A stretch of DNA of 64,000 nt from Tetradesmus obliquus (GCA_030272155.1 CP126196.1:1984001-2048000); one strand, 5' to 3'; shown: positions 10,344 through 23,100, counted from the first letter of the stretch. Made by a program: numbers and translations. Notes: generated by a model from the sequence alone, not told the origin.

Positions 10344-13300
10344 GTGAAAAGAGCGCCCTCCCGCCCGTCTCGCATGTTTTCAGCAGCAATGAGACTGAGC
10401 ATCGACATGCACACTGAAAAGCGTTCAACTGCCTGGCAGTGCTGGGCCAAGCTATGCACAATGCTGCTCCTTGGCCTGTGTGGGGTAGTGCTGTATGCTG
10501 TGGTGCTCCCTAGCATGCTCGTCTCGCAAATAGATGTGGCTTCCAATAATCAGAAGCTTTCGTTGGATCTTAGACCCTCCATGTTGGCAAGCAGCAGACG
10601 CAGCAGGCGGGCACTGATGCTGGCTAAACACACACAGCAGGAGACACTGACCCGATCCGGACGAGGTGGGAACAGTTCTGGGGCTCAGATGCTGAACGAG
10701 GTGAGCAAACTGTGCAGCAGCGCAAACTGATCATACTGCTCTGCACAATTCAGCAGCGTGCCATCAGCTGAGTGCCTGGCACCATGCCGCATCAGTGTAT
10801 TTGGTCTGGACTTGAAGGCGGCTGCTGTAGAACAGGGCAGAATGAACGATTGCAGTATTTACTCAAGCTTGCATCGCATCTGCAAAGCTCATTCTGGTTT
10901 GTGCCCTTTTGTCAGGGTTAAAGAGCTTGCAGCGAGTCCGCAATGTACTGGACAACATCCGCTACCAGCGGCTGGCAAAGGTTGGTGCTGCTATCAACAA
11001 AGCTGCTCTGGGTAAAAAGGGCAGGACGATTGCGGGCGATGTCTGCCGCACATCATGTAGACCTGTCTGAGCTGCTAAGTATGCTAGCTGCAGCACTGGC
11101 GCCAGCAACAGCAGCAGCATCACCCACAGCAACAGCAAAAGCAGTACATATGTGGGCTGTACAGACATGTTGTTGGTAGTTGTGTTTGAATGCACCAGTT
11201 CGATCAGGCGGTCAAGTGTCAGGAAGAGTTCATCAGCGCCGCAAACAAGCGCAGATGGTTGCCAAGCTGTTGTTGTTGGGTTCAGATCCGCATGGCATGC
11301 AGCTGGGATCCCACAGGCCTGAACCATTAGCTTGATGAATGTGGCTTTGACTTGACACAGTGCAACCCGTGTTCACATGCAGGAAATCGAGGATCAGGCC
11401 ACAGCTGGCCTAGACCTGGCAATGGCAGATGCACTGGTCAGCCTGGGGCAGTCAACCAGCTTGCAGGAAACGCAGGTTCGCTGCACTGCAGCCCGACAAC
11501 CTCGCCATTGGTGACCGTTGTAACACCGCTGCTGACAACAGTCACTGTTAGGCTGTAAGGCTTGCCAAGGATGGCCTCTGGGGCTTGGCCCTGCAGTAGT
11601 TGCAGATTATGCAGCTCTGTGGCTCATGCCAGGTCACGTTACATACCTCTTGCAGCCGCCTTGAACTGCCAGTCCCTGCCCAGCGGGTTTACACACTGTT
11701 TGCATGTGTGTATCGGCATGTGCTATACTGTCACCTGTGACAATGCTATACGTGGCACTGTGTCATTTGCAGGAACTAACCAATCCTGCTGTTGTTTGCC
11801 GGCTGTCACCAGGCATGGATGAGGCAGGAGGTGACAGGGGCTGTCCTGCAAGCCCTGCATGACCTGCAGCACCCTCCTGACTGCAGCACAGCGCGCAAGC
11901 TGCTGTGCAACCTGAATAAGAATTGCGGGTTCGGCTGCCAGATACACCACGTGGTGCACTGCTTTGCACAGGCTGTGGCGCTGAATCGCACCATGGTGCT
12001 GTACAATGTGAGTGGAACTCAACAGCAGCAGCAGCACCTGCGCTGATGATTAAGCAGACACCAGCTACTCAGTGGACTGAGCATGGCACAGGCATATCAG
12101 CAAGGCCACCATGACATGCTTTGCTGCAGCGGGGGGGGGGGGGGTTCCTTGTTGCGGTGCGCCTGCAGCAGCTTCAGGGTTAGCGTGCTGCTCGGTAATG
12201 ATAGCAGTCAGCAGCCATCTCTATGAAGACTAATATAGCAGCACTGACGGTACTGCCAGCATGCAAACACCATCATAGTTTGAACATCCCATATCAGTGG
12301 CTTGCACATGACACCATACTCCTTGTGCCTGCTGCTTGTGATGGTGCCTTGCTCTGTGCACACAGGTCTATCCTTCTAACTACATCAAGACTCCCACTGG
12401 GTGGGAGGAGGTGTTGCAGCCGGTCACAAGCTGCGGAGAAGCAAACGAAGTTGACGCGCAGTCGCTGCCAAAGCTGAATGTGAAGGAGCCAACGGAGCAC
12501 TCAGATGCCGATGCAATTGTTGTCGACGTCATTGACAATGGCGCATCAAGCTATGACCCACCAGCCATGCCCTGGGATGTGCTGGAGGCAGTGCAGCTGT
12601 TCAATTCAAGACCGCATATTTGGTAAGGCCGCAGATCTGGTGAGGCCGCAGGCAAGGCAAATGCGTGCTGCACACATCACACAAGCAGAACTGCAGCAGC
12701 TTGGTGTGATGCTGGCAGATGCTGGTTCCAGCAGCAACAGCTGCAGCGCTTTATTGCAGCAGCTGCAGTCTGTCTTCAAGCAAGTGCTTCAGCGCCGACT
12801 GCTAGCCTGGTAGTGGTGCAGCGCTGGAGCAGCTGCACAGCATCCAGGTCATCAAGTGGCCACAAATGCCAAGACAGCATAACCCTTGCGTGCTACTGAT
12901 TTCCTGGCGCCAGAATCGACCTTGAAAGCCAATTCCACCGTTATCCCAACAAAACATGCGCTCAGTGCTGTTTTTGAATGCTGTTGCAGGTGGGTCGGCG
13001 TGCTGGCCAGTTACCTGCTGCGCCCCTCAAGCGCTTCGCTGGCTCGCCATGCAGCATTCAGGGCATCTCAGCAGTGGGGCTCACCCGTTGTGGGTGTGCA
13101 CATCCGCAGAACTGACAAGCTGGACTTGGAGGCGAAGCTGCACCAGCCGGAGGAGTATATGACGCATGTGGAGCGGCTGTGTAACCAATGGCTGCCGAGC
13201 GGCTGGCAGGAACGTGCAATGCAGCAGCAGCAGCAGCAGCAGCAGCAAGAAGCTGCTGGCAGCCATGCGCAGCACTCAGAGTGCAGCATCTACCTGGCGT

Positions 13301-14200
13301 CTGATGAACCTGCAGTTGCGGCTGAGGTCAGGCAGGCGTACCGGCACATACACGTCATCACAAACAATAATGGATTGCAAACAAGTGAATGCACTACTGC
13401 GCCACAGTCATTATGGCCGTGCGTTCAGCCTGTGCAGCGTGTCGGGAAATCTTGGCAGTGATATTTCAGATCAGCACAGACTGTTTGTAACCCCGCAAAA
13501 GGTGCCAGGCCGCGCCAATCATTGTGAGCACAGCTTGAGTTTGAATACACTAGTGCAGACTCCTTATGAAGCAAGGACGAGTCTTTATCTGTGTGAGCTG
13601 CTAATACCTGGCTGCACTTGCCTGGCTGCTGCTGCCATGTACTTTGCAGGCAGTACAAAGCAGCGATATAGCTCTGGCGGCTTTGCAGGCATATACGATG
13701 ACATAATGCACCTGGCTGCATGTGACGTCATTATCGGGACATTCAGCAGTCAAGTCAGCAGGATGGCGTACAAAGTGGCAATGGTGAACAACACGCTAGG
13801 AGCAGCAGATCGCGCCTTCGATTATCAATCTGTTGACTCCATGTGGTACTATGGCGGGCAGGTCGGTTACACGAAGTGTGCTGCCTCAGATTATACAGAC
13901 AAGGGAGTTGCCATTGTGAAGGCACGGCAGCAGCTGCATTGCCCAACAGTGCATGAGTTCAACGCGGCTGGCTACATGCAGTGCAAGCTTTCAGGCTCGG
14001 GTTTGGATGTTGTGCTTCCACCTCAGCTTGTGGCTGACTGTGGATCTATTTTGTTGAGCAGCAGCAGCAGCAGCAGCTTTAGGCCCATTCTGCCTGAGGG
14101 CATGAGGCGGCCAGCAGCTGCTGCTCAGGCTGCAGAGGAGCAAGCAGAGGCGCCTCGCGTCGCTGCCACCACACTGGCCCGGGCGTCAGCGGATCACTAG
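10344..14200 (+). CDS. FUT8: Alpha-1,6-fucosyltransferase, GT23 (FUT8/NodZ type)
   Basis: The catalytic half is secure: exons 11813-12007, 12366-12622, 12990-13384 and 13650-14200 join in phase. Motifs follow FUT8 in order: PPDCSTARKLLCN and CGFGCQIHHVVHCF; YIKTPTGWEEV; HIWWVGVLASYLLRP across a split Trp codon; the donor-sugar motif VGVHIRRTDK with EEYM; YLASDEPA; IYDDIMHLA; and GTFSSQVSRMAY with YYGGQ. FUT8 transfers fucose from GDP-fucose to the innermost GlcNAc of N-glycans in the Golgi. The N-terminus (10344-10700) has a type II signal anchor (MLLLGLCGVVLYAVVLP), fitting a Golgi stem. Middle exons are provisional: 10933-11011, 11199-11257 and 11383-11475 keep phase and would give 661 residues, but other choices are possible. 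I see no SH3 domain after the catalytic part; the tail is Ser- and Ala-rich. Confidence 0.85.
12131..12144 (+). repeat. Poly-G run in intron
   Basis: A run of about 13 G lies in the intron between the two FUT8 exons 11813-12007 and 12366-12622. Runs this long are length-variable and prone to sequencing error. Confidence 0.8.
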
Positions 14201-15051
14201 CAGATCGTAGCATGCTAGTTGTTACGCAAAGTTGTGTTGAATGCCGCTATTTAAATTTGTGTCAGTTGAGTGTGTGCTGCTATGGGGAGCTGCTACTGTG
14301 CAGTCCAGACAGAGCTGATGGCTGCCACTTGATGGTCAAGCATTCGCTGCCTCAGATGAATCCACCCGAGTGCGATTGAGTGCAAAAAAGTTGGCAGCAT
14401 ATGTGATCTGCTGATTTGTTGATGACATATTTAACAGCGTTGCTGTTTTGTGTGTGGACAGGACAGCTGGGTTTCAACTTGCATGTACCGCACCTGCACC
14501 CCAAACAGGCTCAGGCTGGCGTACAGCAAGTCCTGACGAAGCACTGATGCTGCTACAGGGCCCTAGGTAAACACAAATGACTTTTCGAACTTGACCTAAA
14601 CAGATTAATATATTTCATAGATGTTGCTGTGATAAATGCGAGTGCTGGGGCTCCGCAAGGCTGCTGCTGGCCAACCACAGGATCACCCTGACAGAACGTG
14701 ACATCACCAAGCAGCAGTCGGTGCGAACGGTCCCGCGCTCATCTAATAGCCGGTTGTTTTCAACGAATTCGTGATGTCGATCTCTATGACGACGCATTCC
14801 ACAGATTCATGCCCGCAGTTGTGAACAACGACGATTCAGCAGAGCATCAAAGCAACTGGCCGCGTCCATTTGCTTATAAGCTGCTTATAAGCTGCCGAGA
14901 ATCCGATAGATAGATTTAAAACCGCTTATTTTGAGACTTGCGTCAAGGAGCCCGGCAGCAGCAGCGGGCAAGCCACAAGCTGTACCGCCCACAACAGCTC
15001 CTCACAACTCTGCTAGTGCAGCGGCTGACACGGCACCACAGCCCTCGTGCC
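14201..15051. other. Intergenic, FUT8 to secreted protein gene
   Basis: AT-richer than its surroundings (14560-14640 and 14870-14935). It contains a short direct repeat (GCTTATAAGCTGC, 14873-14895) that is itself partly palindromic and resembles a TATA-like promoter region for the gene starting at 15052. No exon seen. Confidence 0.4.
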
Positions 15052-16177
15052 ATGTCAGCAATCTGGATCGCTGTGCTGCTGCTTACTCAGCTAGCAGCGC
15101 CGCTTGCAGCGCTAGCCAGCGGCAGCGCCACACATGCAGCACAGCAGCATGAGGAGCCCCAAGACCTGACTGCCACAAACACCCGGCAGCTCACTGCAGT
15201 CAGAAGGGGCAGCTTCGGCGGTGGCAGCTTTTTTGGCGGCAGCTCCCGCACCCGTACATACAGGCCATCAGGTGGAGTGTTTGGCACCCGCCTTCCCGGC
15301 AGTACCCGCCTCCCAGGCGGTTTTACAGGCTACCGCCGCTCAGGGTTCAGGTCAACTCCCTTCATCCTGCCACTAGCACTCGGCTCGGGACTGATAGCAG
15401 GCGCAGCGCTATCATCCCTGAACAACAACCCCAACGCCTACTGCAACGGCGCATCAGTGCAGTGCTACAGAGCAGCATGTGAGGAGGCCCTCCGAGTGAG
15501 GTGCCCCGAGGCAGCAGCAGAAAGCAACAACACGTTGGTGCTTACAGCATGCCCTGACCAGCAGTACAGCGAGTGCTACGCAACGCCCACCTTCAACGAC
15601 ACAGATGCGACATCATTCGAGTGCTTTGGTGTGCGGCGGCCGCGCGGCCGCAACCAGGATCTGGCTGCAGTCTGCCACCAGCCTGGGGATGATGAGAGCT
15701 ATGGTGACAGCTTTTTCAGCAGCGCTGGTGCAGCTGGAGTCAGCAAGGTGAGTGGTGGAGCTGCAGGGCTGAAGCATGTGGTGAAAGCCATTACATCTGG
15801 CTCGTCACTGCTGAGTTCGGCAGCAGAGGTGTTATAACGTAACTAATTAATGCTGTTGCACATGAATGCATTGAAGCAGTGCTGTGCTGGTCTTAGCTAA
15901 GCTGTTTTGCGTCTGCTGGCCGCTGCCGCACTGCTGGCAGCAATGGCATCCAGGTCGTCATTTTACACGTTCGATAGCTTCTGGTCTCGCAGTCGCCTGG
16001 TTCATCAGAGCAGCTGCAGGAGAGATAGCATGCGTATCGGATGCTGCTGGCACATGCGCCAACCGGCTGCTAACGCTTGCGCACTACGCCGCTGTTCTTG
16101 CCATGCCTGTGCTGCTGCAGGTGCTGAGTGTGCTTCTGCCATGTGCAGTAGGTGCACTGCTTCTGTTTGCCGTGTGA
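15052..16177 (+). CDS. Secreted Cys-containing protein with hydrophobic C-tail
   Basis: Family not recognised. Exons 15052-15747 and 16121-16177 give 250 residues. The start begins a typical signal peptide (MSAIWIAVLLLTQLAAPLAA). Then come a Gly/Ser/Arg/Phe-rich part (FGGGSFFGG, GGFTGYRRSGF), a short hydrophobic segment (ILPLALGSGLIAGAALSSL), and a region with eight Cys (AYCNGASVQCYRAACEE, VRCPEA, TACPDQQYSECYA, FECFG, VCHQ) and Asn-x-Ser/Thr sites. Splicing the GTGAGT donor at 15748 to the CTGCAG ending at 16120 replaces a polar tail with VLSVLLPCAVGALLLFAV and stop, which looks like a GPI-attachment or tail-anchor signal. If the intron is retained, the frame runs on to a stop at 15835-15837 with a soluble end. 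Likely cell-surface or secreted; function unknown. Confidence 0.65.
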
Positions 16178-17209
16178 GGGACGGCCCGTGTGCTGCTATG
16201 CACCAGGTTTGGCCCAGATCAGCCACAAGGATGAAGCTGTGAGGCAGTGCTTTGGTGGCACAGGCAGCCGCTGCCATCCGGCCGCCCGGGCCGGGTTGCC
16301 AACGTTTGCTGCAGTATGGATGAACATGCTAAGCGTATGAGCTGGTGGCAAGTACAGATGCGAACCTATGTATGCGGACTGCTTGTTTGTAGTTTGTGCG
16401 TGTGATTTAGTGGCGTTGTTGAGCCATGGTAGCTGCTCACTCCGGCGATGAGTGAGAAACCAATCTGTGTCTTGGCTGCACTGCCGTAGTGCTTTGGATG
16501 TTGACGTGTGCTGTCGTCTGTGTACATGGTCCTTGCTGTACTACAGCTAGATGGCACGTGTTATGGGTGAGCTCGAGGGGGCAACTTGAAGTGTACATTA
16601 TTGAGCTCGAATGCTGCAAACATGACCTATGCTTAACTTAATAGCAGTGCAGACTGGACATGCACTTTGGTGGACTACTGTAGCACCCTGTGTTGTTGAA
16701 TCTTGCATTGGGCGCTCATTGTCGGTGACGCAGTTAGCAGTGGTTGCATGGCAGCATGGTGCGTCCTTTGGGACACATTAGAACTGCAGCAGCATGATGA
16801 TGTTGAGCAGCCAGCAGTGGCGACACATCGTGCAACTGCTGCAGCACGTTAGTTGGTGCTGCGCACAAGGTGCACATGAGATATGCTTTGCTGGGCAGCA
16901 ATGGACGATGTAGTGGTAGCCATATAGCTACCATGCATGGTACCCGCATGAAGAGCATTGTGGAGGTTGCATTGATATTCATCTGCGTGGCGGCTGCTGC
17001 CTGTACAAGCAGGCGCAGGGAATTGGTGTGCAACACCTTGTTGGAGTAATTGGCGATTATGGCATGTCTTTGATTGGTTTCAATGCAGCTGTTGCTCTTG
17101 CCAGCATGGTGTAAGCACAGATACGCATATCTAACCTACAGGACGGTGTTATCAGTTGCATACAGCTAGCTAGGTCCGCATGTCAGGGTTTTGAAACACA
17201 CATACCACA

Positions 17210-17277
<68 letters not shown>

Positions 17278-17410
17278 CATACACCACAGATGTGGATCAG
17301 AAGCGGTGATTACATAATCAGTGCTGGGCAATTGGCTTTCTCTGCAACTGGAGGATTCTCCAGACACCACATAACATGCTGACAGGTAAAAAGTGTACAC
17401 TGCCATATGT
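16178..17410. other. Intergenic
   Basis: No coding exon supported. It contains the (GAT)n microsatellite and its flanks. Codon-like structure and splice-site pairs with family matches were not seen on either strand. Confidence 0.5.
17211..17277. repeat. (ATG)n microsatellite
   Basis: About 22 perfect ATG/GAT triplets. Both flanks carry a CATACCACAGATG-like sequence (before) and CATACACCACAGATGTGG (after), so the array sits inside a short direct repeat. Confidence 0.95.
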
Positions 17411-18105
17411 GCATGAATCCACACAGGTCACCACCAGCTCTCCAAAGAGCCTGACTCACACATGAATGCACTGTGCACGCATCAACATGTGCAGCAGCTC
17501 ACACAAGCACCATTCCAATGCGCCATACGCCACCTCCAGTTTGTGCAGGGGCCTGATTTTCAGTCGCTGGATCCACCATGGACATGGGTATGTGCAGCAA
17601 CGCACACACGCACCACGAGTTGCAAAACTCCAGGTGGGCTGCAGCTCACCACCAGCTCAACCAAGTACCTGTAAATAGGACGATTCTGGGCATGGTAAAA
17701 GCATAACTGCGCACCTTAGCAATGCTGGTCCAGAAGCCCGCCGCCCTCAGGCTCCTGGCGCTCCGATTGGGCTGAACATGCAGGCACAGCAGTCCAGCAG
17801 CACAGGTTTAGCTGTGCTGACGCCATGATAGCTTGGCCATCGGCTATGTTTCATCTGCTGTACCCTCACTGAGGGTTCTGGCAGAACAAAATGTTGCTAC
17901 ACTTGAAAGCCATCCCACACAGTGACAGGCTGTATCAAGGTCACCACAGCCCCACCAGGGGCCTGTGCTGCCGCATTGAGAGCTGGGGCCACTAGCTATG
18001 TGTGGATGTGTACACCCTCAGATCACCACTCTGGATGTACGCCATCCCACACAGGGACAGGTCACTGCTGCTTCACCACCAGCTCCACCAGGCACCTGTG
18101 CTGAC
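17411..18105 (-). repeat. Diverged copies of the stop-codon end of the 18073-19652 gene
   Basis: The last bases of the coding region plus flank (minus strand; CACAGGTGCCTGG, GAGCTGGTGGTGA, then CCTGTGTGGGATGG) are found at 18043-18105 and again, diverged, at about 17911-17975, 17628-17680 and 17415-17455. They lie progressively downstream of the stop in the direction of transcription. This is a terminal-exon version of the edge duplications seen in introns. Confidence 0.7.
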
Positions 18106-19652
18106 ACCATACTGCCGCAGCTCCCTGCGCGCTGCTGCTGCCGCCTGCTTCGTCTCCTGTGTGCGCGGCTGCTGCTGCAGCTGCTCCAGCTGGGCCTGCA
18201 GCTCCACCTGCACCCACACAACCAGCATGCTGTGTTCATTTCACTGCCACGAGTTATGACTCATCGGAAGTGCAATATGCAAACTGCAGCTGAGAGTGAC
18301 TCTCTATCTGTGACTGCAAGAAGGTGATGTCAGATATATAGTCAAAACCATACAACCTTCTGCAGGGTGTCATGCGCTGTGCATAAGGGCAAGCTGGTGC
18401 TTCTTCCGCAACGCCACACTGCGGCCAGTGATGTAACTCCTGGCGCGCTGTGGCACACTTGTGCTGCAGTTCAGGGAAGCCAAACTTGGATGCTAGGAAT
18501 TATGCTACTTTTCAAAAGGCTTGGGCTGTGCGTGACAACTGCAAACACAATGTAGCAGTGCTCCATCTTTTTGCCAAATCTGTGGGGCATGAAGCTGACA
18601 ACGACATATGCTGACAGCCCATGCTTACCTTGCGGTCTTCTATCAGCTCTGCTAAGCTCTTCTGGGGTGGTGGTGCTGCTGCTGCTGCTGGCTCCTCCAG
18701 ATGCTTCAGGGATTTGGCTGCTCCAGTGATGAATGTGCCCACCCAAAACATGGCTAGCAGTCCGCCTGCTGCTACACCCACTGCCAGGGTTGCTGCAGCA
18801 TTGAGACAAGACGGCAGCAGCAATAATGGCAGGGGGTCAGCCAGCTGAAACTTGCACAGCTCAAACCACATCACACAACCACAATGCCACCGTTGCTGCT
18901 ACCGCTGCTGCCGCTTGGACTCTTTTGAGTCACCCAGTGCACGACCGGCGCATTCACACTGCTGCCGCTGCACGATCGGCGCATTCACACTGCTGCCGCT
19001 GCCGGCGCTGCTGCTGTTGCTCTCTGCCAGGCCGCAGCAGCGCCCCACTTACTGCTCCAAATCAGGTTGCTTGTGGTGAACAGCATGGAGGGCAGTGCCT
19101 GCTTGAGCTCCTCATCATTCATCTGGTCAGCTCTCTTGGGCCGCGCTGCACCTGCAGTGTGGTGGTCCGGGCAGCAAGGCAGCAAATCAGGCACAGCAAC
19201 TGCTGTGGCGGGCTGCATGCACATGTGTTTGTATTGCCAAGCATGCTTGAACCGTGTGCCTGCATTGTTTGTGCATGAAAGGGACACGCTGCTGCACTGC
19301 TGGTGCAGCAGTGCTCACTGAGCCATCCTGGAAATGCACATCTGCACACCAAATATCTATGTTCACTTCTATCAGGGTGCAGCAGAAGAGCCCAAACAGA
19401 GCACGGGGAAAGGGATGCATAGTGTATGCTTGCAGTTTGCACTTGTACCCTGAGCAGCTGCTACAAACGTATCACAGGCTGCCACTAGTTGCTGCAGATG
19501 CCACAACAGGACATGCAGTGAGCCTCAAGCCCCATGAATCTACCTGCATTGCTGCTGCACCAGCGCCTACAGGGCAATGTGCCAGCTGACTGGGATGCAG
19601 CCTGGGGTAGCTGCAGCCCGAAGAGTTGCCGACCAGCAGATCTGAGTGCCAT
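18073..19652 (-). CDS. Small single-span protein with mitochondrial-type presequence
   Basis: Family not recognised. Four minus-strand exons (19652-19544, 19151-19053, 18792-18629, 18207-18073) are phase-consistent and give 168 residues. Residues 1-36 are Arg/Ser/Gln-rich without acids (MALRSAGRQLFG, CRRWCSSNA), a good mitochondrial presequence; a plastid transit peptide is possible. A conserved-looking segment follows (DQMNDEELKQALPSML), then one membrane span at about 71-96 (TLAVGVAAGGLLAMFWVGTF), a Pro/Ala hinge and a charged coiled-coil-like tail (LEQLQQQ, AARRELRQYGV). The layout fits an accessory subunit of an inner-membrane complex, but that is inference. The last codons (TGAWWSWW) may be extended or altered if the ACAG|GTGCC near 18094 acts as a donor. 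It is divergently transcribed from the C2 gene. Confidence 0.6.
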
Positions 19653-20158
19653 GATGCTGATGTCTGCTTGACTACTGCTGTACGCTGATGCTGTTTTAGG
19701 TCAGCGTGGTAGTGAATGCTGTAGCAGCTGGTGGTTGGGTAAGCAGAGTGCTCAGGGTTGGACTAGCAGCAGCAACAACACAGCAGACAGTAGCAGGAGC
19801 AGCAGCAGTACACCAGACCAACTAGCGGCAACAGAACTCAAAGGTACAAGCATACAGTCAACATCGCGACTGCTTGCCTGCAGTCATTGGAGTTGTAGCG
19901 TTCTCCAGGGGGCAGTGACATCGGAATGCCTGTCATGTGCCGATATTGACAAAATCGAGCGTTCAAAGGGGCCGCAGCAGCGCTTTGTTTACTTCTGCTA
20001 GTCATCACGTAAGACACATGCAGCCCAACCCTTCAAAGTTTTTTGAGAACCAACTTTACGGTTGTCGCAACAGGCATCTGTCAGGCATGCTGGGCTGCGC
20101 AATTTGCTTGACCAGTGCAAGGACGATCTGCACCATCTGTTGCTAAAAGCTTTACCGA
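19653..20158. promoter_or_regulatory. Shared head-to-head promoter region
   Basis: About 500 bp separate the start codons of the presumed mitochondrial protein (minus) and the C2 protein (plus). No exon is supported inside, so both promoters and both 5' UTRs must lie here. I could not assign TATA or other boxes with confidence. Confidence 0.45.
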
Positions 20159-23100
20159 ATGGCTGGGCGCGGTCTGCTGCAGATCACCCGTAAGCTGAGA
20201 GCAGCAAATCTGTCGTGCACGCTCGTCGCCCAGAGTTGTTCACCTGACTGATGACGCCTTCTTTTTTTGGATGCAGTCAAGTCAGCAACCGACCTATACA
20301 AGCATGATCTGTTTGGTGAGTGCTGAACGGTAGTAGCAGAGATGCCTCTGTTGTCTGCTTCACTGGTGTGTGCTGCCTGCACTGTCATCTGCTGATGATG
20401 TGTCTGTCACGTCTGCTGATCTCTGGACAGGCAAACAGCAACCGTACTGTCAAGTGGACTGCGGCAAGTACAGGGTCAAGGGAAAGACCTGCAAAGGTGT
20501 GTTGACCGTCGCTGACACAGCAACACAACTGCAACAGCAGGCACACAGCCACAGCAGCCTTCACTGTTGCACAGCCCATTTGTAGTTGTGGTTGACATTT
20601 GCAGCCCACAGTACAGCAGGTTGTCTCTGCCGAATGACACTGCCGCATGCTGCAGCAGTTATGGTCCAATGCCAGGTGCTGGCAAAGCCTTGTTGCTTGC
20701 AGGACACTTGCAGAACTGTTCTTCCTGCTCAGCTCTGTTGATTGTTTGCTGCATGCTGCTGCAGATGGTGGGCAAAACCCCACTTGGAATGAAACGCTGT
20801 TCTTTCAAATCAGCAATGAGGCAGAGCTGCTGGTCACGGTAAGAGCAGCACTGCAGCATGCCGGGGGCAGCAGCTGAACGCTTGAGAATGTCAGGAGCAG
20901 CATGTCACCAGCACTGCCACAGGTGTTGGCGACAACTTGAACAGTGTGCGCAGCGCCATACCCCAAATGAGTGCTGCTGCACTCTGTACGTCGGGATGCT
21001 GCGCTGTGACGCCGGCTGCATTTTGTCGTTGTGTAGCACTGCAATCCCGAATGCTGTGCTGCGATGCCGTGTCTGCCGTCCAGACGCGCCCAGCTGCACT
21101 GTGCTTGGGTTGATGAGTGCTTGTGCTGGGTGCTGGTCATTTTCTGTCCTTGTTTCCTGCAGGTTTTTGCGGAGCACCAGCTGAGCAAGGATGCTGTCAT
21201 TGGCAGCGCAGTCATCCCAATTGTGCAGGTGCGAAAAGAAAGCAAGGTGATGTCATCTTGCAGGAAACCGCACTGCGAGTGCCTGATTGCTGAGGCAGCA
21301 ACTGGCGCTGGCTCTGTTGGAGCAGCGTCACAGCTATGAACACGCATTGCGCTTCTAACCTTGCAGTGTGCGCGATGCCTGCTTTTCGTTGTTGTGCGGC
21401 ATACACAATTTGCTTATTTGTGCAGCAGGCGCACCATGCAGGCACTAAAACAAACACACCGCACACTCCAGAGACAGACCCACACCCGCTATACATTGCT
21501 CCACCGCCACCTTGCACCATGTACACTTCCTAATTATACGCTGCACCACACACTAACGCCCTCAACCTGCTTTTGCATTGGCAGGTGCGCCAGACGGCGT
21601 GTGAGGAGGCCCGCGTACCTGTGATGCTCAAGGGCAAGGCTGCAGGGGTGCTGCATGTGGCTCTGGAGTTCAAAGGGCCCACGCTGACAACCTTTGGCCA
21701 AGTCGGGCAGGTGAGGCGCGCATAACTTGTGTGTCACTTTGTTACAAGTCAGTTGTTATGTCATGTGGCTCTGGTGTTCAAAGGGCCCACGCTGACCACC
21801 TTTGGCCAAGTGGGGCAGGTGAGGCACACACAGGATACATGCACATGTGGCTATGTCACATGTGCACACACTGGAGTTCAAAGGGCCCACGCTGACCACC
21901 TTTGGCCAAGTGGGGCAGGTGAGGGGCCAGGCCATGTTATCTATGTTAATTTGATGTGTTAGTGAGGTCTTATATTTCATGTTACATGTTGGGCAGGTGA
22001 GGCGCGCATGAGTTGTTACACATGTCAGTTGTTGATTGTCATATGTAATGCCACAGTGTCGCTGGAGTTCAAAGGGTTCACGCTGACCACGTTGGGTCAG
22101 GTTTGGCAGGTGAGGGGCCAGCGGTTGTTTGCACCGCAGCTGTCGTTGTATTTGACAGCTGAAGTTTAAACAATGCAAGGCAATGCCGCGCCTGCAGGCT
22201 GCGTGTAAGCTGCTGCAACGCGAGCTGCTGCTGCTGCTGCTGCCGCCAGATGCGCTGACGCTGCAGCTGCTGTTGCTGGCCTGTCATGCAGATCGCGCCA
22301 GGAGCAGCTGACCCAGCAGCCACCCGGAGGGCACTGCAGGTGACTTGGCTGGCACATGATATTTTGTGTGAATCTATATATGTTGTGTTTACGGCAGTGG
22401 TGTGGCAGTGGTGCAGCAGCAGAGTAGTGTTGTGTGCACTTGAGCTGACTCCTGTCCCCCCACACACTGCAGGTGACTTGGCTGGCACATGTTATGTGGG
22501 TTAGCATTGGTGCTTACAACAGTGAGGCAGCGATGCGTCCGCTTAAGCTGTGACGCTCAGCACACCGCACACTGCAGCGTTTACGATACGCACTGCGGCT
22601 TGGCACGCTGCATAACACGCCGCGCACCGCCACAATAGGCTGATGCATTTGCTGCTTAGATCTGCTGCTACGCAGCGCTGCAGGTCGCCTGATCGCTCTG
22701 CATCTTCTAATTCAGACTACTGTGGCTGTGCTGCGCTTGTGTTATGTTTGAAATTCAAACCTGATCTTGCAGGGCCGCCGGCCAGGCATGTATGGTGCCA
22801 GTGCCAGCTTCACTCCTGGCGGCAGCAGCGCTGCAGCTGCTGGCCAGTCGCTGCGCTTTGCCAGCATGCCTGTGCGCTTCCTGCAGCAGGGCGGCAGCTT
22901 CACTGCAGCACAGCAGCAGCAGCAGCAACAGCAGGTGAGGCGCGCCTCTCTGTGGCGAGACTGTGCAAAAGGTGCTTCCACTGCAGCACAGCAGCAGCAG
23001 CAGCAGCAACAGCTTGCTTGTAGCTATCAAGCCATGCAGCTTGGCTGGGGCATGTTGTGCAGCACTATTAATAGGATCAAGGCAGCTGGTGCTGTCTGAG

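Noticed and set aside
15748..15771. Very short intron GTGAGT...CTGCAG of about 23 bp inside the secreted-protein exon
   Set aside because: Too short for splicing; the donor pairs better with the acceptor ending at 16120, which yields a sensible C-tail.
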